Under the pieces are notes generated by a model. It had not been told where the DNA came from and did no database searches. It saw only the letters and a program-made list of their open reading frames with translations. Source: CAZPQV01 sp964588705 (GTDB lineage Bacteria > Bacteroidota > Bacteroidia > Flavobacteriales > Weeksellaceae). Taken from it: DNA of 11,741 nt. Both the position numbers and the translations under genes were made by a program. Location of the stretch: the NCBI GenBank assembly GCA_964588705.1, contig CAZPQV010000064.1, positions 1 to 11,741 of the forward strand. The letters run 5' to 3'. Every line of letters starts with the position of its first letter. Position 1 is the stretch's first letter. This document shows positions 5,926 through 11,741 of this stretch, piece after piece.

Positions 5926-6525
5926 TTAATGATTTCCGTCCTTATAATCCTCCCGAATTTCGGGGCTTTTTGCGTAGCAAACCGGAGACGAACTTTCAGG
6001 AATTTCTTCGGCTGAAAGTTTTTTCAACATTTCTATATTGAAAGATTCGGATTGATTTCTTGGGATTGAAAGTGTTTTCCAATCAGCATTCTTCAGCATC
6101 TTGGCAATGTAAATGATTTGACCGATATGATACGGATAATGCGCCAATTGCCGAAGTACCGCATCCAAAACCGTGTGCTTCTCTCCGCAAATAAAAATAG
6201 TATAATCAATATTTTCGGCAGTAATCTGGCTTAATGCTTCAAAAAGACATGCCCAACCTTTTTCCCAATAATCAAGAACTTCCTGTTTGGTTTTGAAAGT
6301 ATTTACAAATTCCAAATCGCGGTTTCGCCAATCTTTTTCGCCGTCTTCAGAAAGAAAATTCGTCCACCGAGAGAGCATATTTCCGACAATATGTTTCACA
6401 ATAACCGCCACAGAATTACTTTCCTCATTATATTGCCAAAACAGCTGCTCCTCTGTAAGCTGAGCAAAAGTTTTGTCGCCAAGTTCTTTATAATAGCTGA
6501 ATCTTTTAATGAAAAGTTCTTTCAT
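5926..6525 (-). CDS. DUF1572 / DinB-superfamily protein
   Basis: A 199-residue four-helix-bundle protein of the DinB/YfiT superfamily, DUF1572 branch. The signature stretch KHIVGNMLSRWTNFL (44-58), followed by DGEK.WRNRD.EF (61-73), is clear. The three histidines expected to bind a divalent metal are present: H45 in the first helix pair and H129 and H133 in AHYPYHIGQ. Characterised relatives are bacillithiol or mycothiol S-transferases and hydrolases. The natural substrate of DUF1572 members is not established, so none is given here. The tail after about 175 is low-complexity and polar. Only 33 nt separate it from the upstream minus-strand gene at 6559-7356, without an obvious terminator, so the two may be co-transcribed. 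The start ATG at 6525 leads directly into the first helix. Confidence 0.82.
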   Translation of the reverse strand: MKELFIKRFSYYKELGDKTFAQLTEEQLFWQYNEESNSVAVIVKHIVGNMLSRWTNFLSEDGEKDWRNRDLEFVNTFKTKQEVLDYWEKGWACLFEALSQITAENIDYTIFICGEKHTVLDAVLRQLAHYPYHIGQIIYIAKMLKNADWKTLSIPRNQSESFNIEMLKKLSAEEIPESSSPVCYAKSPEIREDYKDGNH

Positions 6526-6558
6526 AACATGAAATTTAATCCCAAGTTATAAAATTTT

Positions 6559-7356
6559 TTATTTAATATGAATCAGATTTCCGCAGAGATTTTCGAGGTG
6601 AAGAATTTTATCGAAAGGAGAACTGATCTGTCGGAGATTTTCTTTATTCTGAATGAAAGTAAACCGCGATGCGAGCGAATTCATATCCGAAACAATTATG
6701 AGCCAACATTCATCGACATTACTGTCATAAAAAGGAAATTTCTCGTTTTTCTTATGAATTAAATTAATGATTTTATCTGAGCAAAGTCCATCAAATAAGC
6801 TGAGATTGAAATCATGAGTAATGAAAACATTTCTCCGGTGATGCGTTTTCCTGATTTTTTTGATATAGCCGGAAGCTTTTTTCTTAACGATACATTTGCG
6901 GATATTCTGAATGATTTCTTCCTGCTTCTCAAGCAAATCGATTTTGGAAAACTGATGGAATTCCAAAAAATAGACACCGCGATATTTCGGGGTGTCTTCG
7001 TTTTCAAGCAGTATTTCTGTTTGGCGGAATATTTTGTTGATCTGGCTTTCAATCTTCTTCATTTCGAGATGATTGATGACTTCTGTAAGTTCTATCCCTA
7101 TGGTTTTTCCGTTGATGTTGGCGATAAAATCGGGGCTTTCACAAGTAAGATTTTCGAATTCGATCTGAGGAAAATGGTGGAGAAAAGAGTTGAGAAGTAA
7201 TATTTCGGACTTCTTTCTGTATTTCTCGCGGTCGTGAAGTTTAGAACTGTCAATTTCGCGGTGATAGCGCTCTATTGGCTTTTTCTTCAAATGCCGATTG
7301 AGATAATAAAGATTTAAATTCTTGACCAAATCTTCATTGGAAAACGACTTTTTCAT
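6559..7356 (-). CDS. uncharacterised protein, possible PD-(D/E)XK-like core
   Basis: I do not recognise a named family for this 265-residue soluble, lysine-rich protein (no signal peptide or membrane segment). The region SEILLLNSFLHHFP (50-63), then ESPDFIANINGKTIGIELTEV (73-93), has the helix, strand, turn, strand order of PD-(D/E)XK nucleases. E51, D76 and E89 would be acidic site residues, but the final motif reads E-L-T where a nuclease usually has E-x-K. A hydrophobic strand WLIIVSD (218-224) follows a basic middle region (150-175). Nuclease activity is therefore only a hypothesis. The coding assignment rests on the long open frame and coherent residue composition. It may form a unit with the DUF1572 gene 33 nt downstream. 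It is flanked upstream by a 199-nt A+T-rich gap shared with the divergent phosphorylase gene. Confidence 0.7.
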   Translation of the reverse strand: MKKSFSNEDLVKNLNLYYLNRHLKKKPIERYHREIDSSKLHDREKYRKKSEILLLNSFLHHFPQIEFENLTCESPDFIANINGKTIGIELTEVINHLEMKKIESQINKIFRQTEILLENEDTPKYRGVYFLEFHQFSKIDLLEKQEEIIQNIRKCIVKKKASGYIKKIRKTHHRRNVFITHDFNLSLFDGLCSDKIINLIHKKNEKFPFYDSNVDECWLIIVSDMNSLASRFTFIQNKENLRQISSPFDKILHLENLCGNLIHIK

Positions 7357-7481
7357 AAATGAAGTTTTTGAATATCAAAATATTATGATTCTAAATTAAT
7401 TAAAAAAATGATACAAAACTCCTTTAATACAAAAATTAAACTTTTATTAATATTAAAACTGATATAAATTAGAAAAAACGA

Positions 7482-7489
7482 AACCGGTT
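7482..7489. promoter_or_regulatory. AACCGGTT palindrome upstream of the phosphorylase gene
   Basis: An 8-bp perfect palindrome, the only G+C-rich word in this A+T-rich gap, lies just upstream of the presumed -33 region of the phosphorylase promoter. A central CG within A/T arms is the style of LacI-family operators, which often govern maltose and starch genes. The symmetry stops at 8 bp, so confidence is low. Confidence 0.25.
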
Positions 7490-7521
7490 CTAAATCATTT
7501 TAAAACAAAAGTATTAATTCT

Positions 7522-7529
7522 TACATTTG
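7522..7529 (+). promoter_or_regulatory. -7 promoter element of the phosphorylase gene
   Basis: TACATTTG matches TAnnTTTG exactly. Transcription would start near 7535, giving a leader of about 20 nt to the ATG at 7556. The -33 region (TTT near 7498-7501, 20 nt upstream) is degenerate. Confidence 0.55.
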
Positions 7530-7555
7530 CACCGTCAAATTTTAAATTGAAGAAG

Positions 7556-9214
7556 ATGGATTTTAAAAACTTCCAGATGCCTTTCAGCATCAACCCTGAA
7601 TATTCAAAAAAGGTCGCTTATTTCTCAATGGAATTCGCTATCGACCAATCGCTGAAGATATATTCGGGAGGTTTGGGATTCCTTGCAGGTTCGCATATGA
7701 GAAGTGCTTACAACCTTAAGCAAGACCTTGTGGGAATCGGTATTTTGTGGAAATTCGGTTATTACGACCAGGCCAGAAACCACGACCAAACTCTACAGCC
7801 AACATGGACTAAAAAAATGTACAGTTTCCTTCAGGATACAGGCATCAAATTTCAAATAGATATACACAGTGCACCGGTTTGGGTAAAAGTATGGTATCTT
7901 GATCCGGAGATTTTCCACACTGCGCCAATGTTCTTCCTTTCAACAGACGTGCCGGAAAACGACCATATTTCGAAAACAATCTGCCACAGATTATACGACG
8001 CCAACGAATCTACAAAAGTGGCACAGTACATCCTTCTTGGAAAAGGTGGAGCCAAACTTTTGGATATGATGAACTTTCAGAGAGATGTTTATCACCTGAA
8101 CGAAGCACACGGACTTCCTGCAGCGTTTTACCTGCTAAGAAAATTTGGTGGTGATCTTAATGCTGTGAAAGAAAAACTTGTTTTCACAACACACACGCCT
8201 GAAGAAGCCGGAAACGAAAAACACAGCATGGACCTTTGCTACGATATGTCTTATTTCTCGGGATTCAGCAAAGAGGAAGTGAAGAAAATTGAAGGTTACA
8301 ACGATCCTTACATGTTCAACCACTCACTTTGTGCTTTGAGAATGGCGAGAGTGGCGAATGGTGTTTCTGAACTTCACGGACGCGTTTCGCGCGCAATGTG
8401 GGGCAAATACGATGGCATCTGCGAGATTAAACATATCACCAACTCACAGGAATTTAAGTATTGGGCAGATAAACCGCTTTATGATGCGATGGACGAATCG
8501 AACCAGATTCTTTTTGATTTCAGAAAAAAACATATTAAGAAAAGACTATTCAAAACAGTAGCAGACCAATGTGGAAAACTGTTTGATCCAAATACTTTTA
8601 CCATTGTCTGGGCGAGAAGATTTGCGGGTTATAAACGTGCAGATTTATTGCTTCACGATAAGGAACGTTTTATTAAACTACTGAACAATCCTAAATATCC
8701 GGTACAGATTATTTGGGGAGGAAAGCCTTATCCGATGGATTATGCCGCAATTTCTACTTTCAATTTATTAGTTGAAGAAAGCAAAAATCACAAGAATATG
8801 GCGGTTCTTACAGGTTACGAACTTGCATTGAGTAAGCTGATGAAGCAAGGTTCAGACCTTTGGCTGAACAACCCGAGAGTGCCGAGAGAAGCTTCAGGAA
8901 CTTCAGGAATGACCGCTGCAATGAACGGTTCTGTAAACCTTTCTACTGATGACGGCTGGATTCCGGAATTTGCAAATCACGGCGTGAATTCATTCGTGGT
9001 ACAAAAAGCAGATTACGAGAATATGAGTGTTTACGAGCAGGATAACTACGACCTGGAGAAACTTTACGAAATCCTTGAAAACGAAATTCTTCCGATGTAC
9101 TACGACCGTCCGGATGAATGGAGAAAAGTACAGCAAAACGCTATGGAAGATGTGAAGAACGCTTTCAACAGTGATAGAATGGCGGATGAGTACTACAAAC
9201 TTATCTACGCTTAA
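7556..9214 (+). CDS. alpha-glucan phosphorylase homologue (GT35, short form) lacking the PLP lysine
   Basis: GT35 phosphorylases release glucose-1-phosphate from glycogen or maltodextrin using pyridoxal phosphate. This 552-residue protein shows YFSMEF (22-27), the glycine loop SGGLG (37-41), HLNEAHG (180-186), the TTHTPEEAG segment with catalytic-type H213, the phosphate-site motif RRFAGYKR (354-361) and the signature EASGTSGM.AAMNG (445-458). At position 453 of that signature, exactly eight residues after E445 as Lys680 is after Glu672 in muscle phosphorylase, there is Thr (codon ACC at 8912-8914) instead of the PLP-binding Lys. The protein also lacks the extra N-terminal domain of longer bacterial forms. 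An in-frame TTG at 7547 would add three residues; the ATG at 7556 fits the leader better. Normal phosphorylase activity cannot be assumed, so I do not assign glgP. Own promoter and terminator; no glycogen genes adjoin. Confidence 0.88.
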   Translation: MDFKNFQMPFSINPEYSKKVAYFSMEFAIDQSLKIYSGGLGFLAGSHMRSAYNLKQDLVGIGILWKFGYYDQARNHDQTLQPTWTKKMYSFLQDTGIKFQIDIHSAPVWVKVWYLDPEIFHTAPMFFLSTDVPENDHISKTICHRLYDANESTKVAQYILLGKGGAKLLDMMNFQRDVYHLNEAHGLPAAFYLLRKFGGDLNAVKEKLVFTTHTPEEAGNEKHSMDLCYDMSYFSGFSKEEVKKIEGYNDPYMFNHSLCALRMARVANGVSELHGRVSRAMWGKYDGICEIKHITNSQEFKYWADKPLYDAMDESNQILFDFRKKHIKKRLFKTVADQCGKLFDPNTFTIVWARRFAGYKRADLLLHDKERFIKLLNNPKYPVQIIWGGKPYPMDYAAISTFNLLVEESKNHKNMAVLTGYELALSKLMKQGSDLWLNNPRVPREASGTSGMTAAMNGSVNLSTDDGWIPEFANHGVNSFVVQKADYENMSVYEQDNYDLEKLYEILENEILPMYYDRPDEWRKVQQNAMEDVKNAFNSDRMADEYYKLIYA

Positions 9215-9240
9215 GAAGTAACTTTTGTTTTGATAATATA

Positions 9241-9273
9241 AATTTCGGCGGAGCCTTTGGCTCCGCCGAAATT
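9241..9273. terminator. GC-rich terminator between convergent genes
   Basis: A perfect 15-bp stem pairs AATTTCGGCGGAGCC (9241-9255) with GGCTCCGCCGAAATT (9259-9273) around a TTT loop. It lies 27 nt after the phosphorylase stop and 10 nt after the stop of the convergent DUF6496 gene, so it probably serves both. The T-tracts next to it are short, but the stem is very stable. Confidence 0.8.
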
Positions 9274-9282
9274 GTTTAATAC

Positions 9283-9468
9283 TTATTTTTTCTCTTTTTT
9301 CGGAACTTTCAATCCGCCCTGTTCAGCTTCCGAAATTCCGATGGCAATGGCCTGTTTGCGGTCGGTCACTTTCTTTCCTGCAGAGGTTTTCAGTTTTCCT
9401 TCCTTAAACTCGTGCATTACCTCTCCTATTTTTTCCTGAGCTTTTTTTGAATATTTTCTCTTGCTCAT
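9283..9468 (-). CDS. small basic DUF6496-type protein
   Basis: A 61-residue, very basic protein. The central block HEFKEGKLKTSAGKKVTDRK (19-38), followed by QAIAIGISEAEQGG (39-52), matches my recollection of the DUF6496 family, short proteins common in Bacteroidetes and other bacteria. The C-terminus KVPKKEKK is a lysine-rich tail. No function is established; the charge suggests nucleic-acid or ribosome contact, but this is inference. There is no signal peptide. Its ATG at 9468 lies 11 nt after the stop of the gene upstream on the same strand, so the two are almost certainly co-transcribed, and transcription would end at the hairpin at 9241-9273. Confidence 0.8.
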   Translation of the reverse strand: MSKRKYSKKAQEKIGEVMHEFKEGKLKTSAGKKVTDRKQAIAIGISEAEQGGLKVPKKEKK

Positions 9469-9479
9469 CTCTATAAATT

Positions 9480-9971
9480 TTAAGATTTATTTTCATCGGT
9501 CAGTGGCTGCTTCACACCAATTTCATAGACATTGGCCTGCTTCAGATATTTCGAACGCTCGCGGGAAGTTACCGATTCAAATTCATTATTTTTTAAAACG
9601 ATAATTGGGTCTTCGGCAATTTCTATTTCACCGTTCGACATATATTTTTCTTCCGGACTGTTACGGTCAATTTCATTCGATTTAAACTGCTGAAGCTGAT
9701 CTGCATAATCTCTAAATCCCGGATCTGCGGAGTGAATAAACTTATATTCCGTTCCGGCTTCTACATGATAATGCGATTTATTTTCGAGCAAACCGCCTTC
9801 TGAAGTCAGTTCAGGATTATCATTTCCGTCTCTGAAACCTACTTCAACAACGTTTCCTCCATTTTCTGAGGCATAATTTTCAGCATCCTGATACGATGCA
9901 AAACCTGTATAAATTACCGAATCGCTCAGTGTATACTGTCTTAATTTTTGATTTTGAGAACTTGTTTCCAT
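9480..9971 (-). CDS. hypothetical acidic cytoplasmic protein
   Basis: I do not recognise this 163-residue protein. It has no signal peptide or membrane segment and is acidic (many Glu/Asp). The N-terminal half contains SVIYTGFASYQDAENYA (18-34), then NVVEVGFRDGNDNPE (40-54) and SHYHVEAG (66-73). The C-terminal half contains AEDPIIVLKNNEFE (119-132), which looks like a beta strand and turn, and a helix around SRERSKYLKQ (136-145). The frame is open upstream to an ATG at 10040, but the added 23 residues overlap the promoter region of the divergent peptidase gene and look non-coding. I chose the ATG at 9971, after which composition becomes protein-like. It is the first gene of a two-gene unit with the DUF6496 gene, 11 nt downstream. 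Confidence 0.68.
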   Translation of the reverse strand: METSSQNQKLRQYTLSDSVIYTGFASYQDAENYASENGGNVVEVGFRDGNDNPELTSEGGLLENKSHYHVEAGTEYKFIHSADPGFRDYADQLQQFKSNEIDRNSPEEKYMSNGEIEIAEDPIIVLKNNEFESVTSRERSKYLKQANVYEIGVKQPLTDENKS

Positions 9972-10066
9972 AATAATATTTTTTTGTGTTTTGGCACCTG
10001 AAAAAGTCCAATTAACCTGCCATAAAATCTCCAAAAGCAAACTTTAACCTTTTTTAAGAAAATGAT

Positions 10067-10074
10067 TATATTTG
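10067..10074 (+). promoter_or_regulatory. -7 promoter element of the S9 peptidase gene
   Basis: TATATTTG matches TAnnTTTG exactly, with TTTAACC at 10043-10049 at roughly the -33 distance. Transcription would start near 10080, about 15 nt before the ATG at 10095. Confidence 0.55.
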
Positions 10075-10094
10075 AAACTTCTACATTTTTAATT

Positions 10095-11741
10095 ATGAAA
10101 AAGCTACTCTTATCACTGATTATTTTTGCCACTTTTCAATTCTCGCTGGCACAGGAAATCACCCTCGACAAAATTTATTCCGGCTACTACCGCGGCAAAG
10201 GAATTGCAGGCATTGCCTCGCTGAAAGACGGTGAAAACTACGCCGTAATCGAGCGCGACGGAATTGCAAAATATTCGTATAAAACCTCACAAAAAATCGG
10301 GAATATTGTTGATGGTAATTTCAGCAGTTATACCTTTTCCAATGATGAAGGAAAAATACTGTTATTAAAGGAAAGTGAACCAATTTACAGACATTCTTTC
10401 CTTGGAAAATTTGATGTAAAAGATCTAAAATCGGGAAAAACTATCAGCTTGAATAATGGAAATTACGTTCAGGAACCAACCTTTTCTCCGGATGCTACAA
10501 AAGTGGCTTTCATTGCAGATAATAATCTTTTTTATCAGGATTTAAATTCAGGTAAAATCACCCAGATTACGACTGACGGAAAGAAAAACAGCGTTATCAA
10601 CGGACTTGCAGATTGGGTTTATGAAGAGGAATTCGGACACGCAAGACAGTACGAATGGACGAAAAATTCGGATGCCATTGTTTTTGTAAGATCCGATGAA
10701 ACTGATGTTCCGGAAATGAATATGCAGATTTATGGTAAAAAACTGTATCCGCAGGATTTCAGATTTAAGTATCCAAAAGCCGGAGAAAACAACTCTATCG
10801 TTTCGGCACATCTTTACCGTTTAGATTCAGGGAATTTATCGCAGATTGATTTATCTAAATTCAAAAACTATTACATTCCAAATGTCATTCAGACTGCAAA
10901 AGCTGATGAAATTATACTGATTACTTCAGAAAGAATTCAAAATGCATCTGATATTCTGAAAGTAAATACCAAAACCGGTTCCGTAACCAAACTTTTCACC
11001 GAAACCGATGAAAAATGGATTGAAACAGATAATGTAACCATGGAATTTCTGGATGACAATTCCTTCATTTGGGGAAGTGAGCGAGACGGAAACAGACATC
11101 TTTACCATTACGACCAAAATGGCAAACTAAAAAGACAGATTACCAAAGGAAAATGGGAAGTAACTGATTATTATGGTTATAACCCAAAAACTAAGGAAGT
11201 TTACATCCAAACCAACCAAACAGGAAGCATCAATAAAGTGGTTTCGAAGGTGAATATCGCCAATGGAAAATCTGTAATCCTGTCAAATTCCGAAGGAAAT
11301 AACTCAGCAAACTTTAGCAAAAATTTCAACTATTTTATTGAAACTTCTTCGGATGCCAAAAAACCGCATACGTTTACTTTAAAAAACAACGCCGGAAAAA
11401 CAGTGAAAGAACTTCAGAACAACAATGAAATGCTTCAGAAATTACAGGCTGACAACTGGGTTGCAAAGGAATTCATCACCATACCAAACGAAGTTGGAAA
11501 TCAAATGAATGCCTGGATTATGAAACCAAAAAATTTCGATCCGAACAAGAAATATCCACTGTTTATGTATCAATATTCGGGTCCGGGTTCACAAAGTGTT
11601 ACAAATTCCTGGGACGGCGGAAACGGAATTTGGTTCAATCACTTGGTGCAGCAAGGTTATATTGTGGCATGTGTTGATGGTCGTGGAACAGGTGGAAAAG
11701 GAACAGACTTCAAAAAAGTAACCTATCTGCAACTCGGCAAA
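10095..11741 (+). CDS. secreted DPP4-type S9 family peptidase, 3' end outside window
   Basis: The frame is open from ATG 10095 to the window end (549 codons), so only the N-terminal three quarters of a roughly 700-residue prolyl dipeptidyl or tripeptidyl peptidase is seen. A Sec signal peptide (1-19, MKKLLLSLIIFATF, cleavage likely at SLA/Q) sends it to the periplasm or outer surface. A beta-propeller domain (about 30-455) contains DWVYEEEFG (173-181), whose E178-E179 pair matches the Glu205-Glu206 of human DPP4 that grips the free N-terminus of the substrate. The alpha/beta-hydrolase domain begins near 460: QYSGPGSQ carries Y494, the oxyanion tyrosine, and DGRGTGGKG (528-536) precedes the nucleophile loop. 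The catalytic Ser, Asp and His lie past the edge, so their presence cannot be checked. Likely role: removing dipeptides or tripeptides after proline or alanine during peptide feeding. Confidence 0.9.
   Translation, partial: MKKLLLSLIIFATFQFSLAQEITLDKIYSGYYRGKGIAGIASLKDGENYAVIERDGIAKYSYKTSQKIGNIVDGNFSSYTFSNDEGKILLLKESEPIYRHSFLGKFDVKDLKSGKTISLNNGNYVQEPTFSPDATKVAFIADNNLFYQDLNSGKITQITTDGKKNSVINGLADWVYEEEFGHARQYEWTKNSDAIVFVRSDETDVPEMNMQIYGKKLYPQDFRFKYPKAGENNSIVSAHLYRLDSGNLSQIDLSKFKNYYIPNVIQTAKADEIILITSERIQNASDILKVNTKTGSVTKLFTETDEKWIETDNVTMEFLDDNSFIWGSERDGNRHLYHYDQNGKLKRQITKGKWEVTDYYGYNPKTKEVYIQTNQTGSINKVVSKVNIANGKSVILSNSEGNNSANFSKNFNYFIETSSDAKKPHTFTLKNNAGKTVKELQNNNEMLQKLQADNWVAKEFITIPNEVGNQMNAWIMKPKNFDPNKKYPLFMYQYSGPGSQSVTNSWDGGNGIWFNHLVQQGYIVACVDGRGTGGKGTDFKKVTYLQLGK

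Noticed and set aside
6759..7052. 97-codon minus-strand open frame in another frame of the same gene
   Set aside because: It is fully contained in the 6559-7356 gene, with Ser/Arg/Lys-rich out-of-frame composition and no independent signals.
6814..7200. 128-codon plus-strand open frame
   Set aside because: It is antisense to the 265-residue minus-strand gene and encodes a Phe/Leu-rich sequence typical of the reverse complement of Lys/Glu-rich coding sequence; no promoter or family match.
7506..7538. Minus-strand promoter match TTG-N22-TACTTTTG upstream of the 6559-7356 gene
   Set aside because: Spacing is at the long limit, it would give a leader of about 145 nt, unlike the short leaders elsewhere here, and it overlaps the phosphorylase promoter; probably chance in A+T-rich DNA.
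7547..7555. TTG start that would add three residues (MKK) to the phosphorylase homologue
   Set aside because: The ATG at 7556 is a stronger start, fits the expected 20-nt leader and matches the point where family similarity begins soon after.
9972..10040. Upstream extension of the hypothetical gene to ATG 10040
   Set aside because: The extra 23 residues are Trp-rich and unlike a conserved N-terminus, and they overlap the likely promoter region of the divergent peptidase.
1..11741. CRISPR arrays, insertion sequences, attachment sites or phage genes
   Set aside because: No regularly spaced repeats, terminal inverted repeats, transposase or integrase motifs were seen. The tRNA-Lys could serve as an attachment site, but its 3' end is outside the window.

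Overview
The window looks like an A+T-rich chromosomal segment of a flavobacterium, most likely Chryseobacterium or a close relative (Weeksellaceae). This is inferred, not proven. Support comes from the recurrent Bacteroidetes-type promoter (-7 element TAnnTTTG, in one or two cases with a TTG about 18-19 nt upstream), short 5' leaders without Shine-Dalgarno sequences, a flavobacterial-style lipoprotein, and family variants typical of Bacteroidetes (MtaB, Hsp15-like S4 protein, DUF1572, DUF6496, DPP4-type S9 peptidase). There are no mobile elements, phage genes, CRISPR repeats or rRNA. It reads as a core-genome housekeeping and metabolic region with a few poorly characterised genes.

Layout. 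Positions 1-53 (-) hold the 5' part of tRNA-Lys(UUU), cut by the window edge, with a good promoter and a hairpin leader. Positions 152-670 (+) encode shikimate kinase; its 3' end overlaps by 26 nt the convergent Hsp15-like S4 RNA-binding gene (645-1085, -). A 39-nt gap with opposed promoter motifs separates that gene from a lipoprotein (1125-1844, +) that looks like an eroded FKBP domain. A strong bidirectional terminator follows, then a membrane-anchored FMN/3Fe-4S glutamate-synthase-domain protein (1903-3423, -), MtaB (3679-5016, -), a cysteine dioxygenase (5155-5739, -), a DUF1572/DinB-fold protein (5926-6525, -) and an unrecognised protein with a possible PD-(D/E)XK-like core (6559-7356, -). 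Reading the other way are a short alpha-glucan phosphorylase homologue (7556-9214, +) and, past a GC-rich terminator, a two-gene minus-strand unit (hypothetical plus DUF6496, 9283-9971). The window ends inside a secreted DPP4-type S9 peptidase (10095 to the edge, +).

Functional links are loose. MtaB makes ms2t6A37 in tRNA-Lys(UUU), the tRNA found at the left edge. The cysteine dioxygenase has a perfect CRP/FNR-family palindrome upstream. Most other genes appear to be single transcription units with their own promoter and terminator.

The most striking observation is in the phosphorylase homologue. The invariant lysine that holds pyridoxal phosphate in glycogen phosphorylases is a threonine (T453) inside an otherwise intact EASGTSGM-AAMNG motif. 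This could mark an inactive, regulatory or mechanistically altered GT35 clade. No complete new multigene system is evident.
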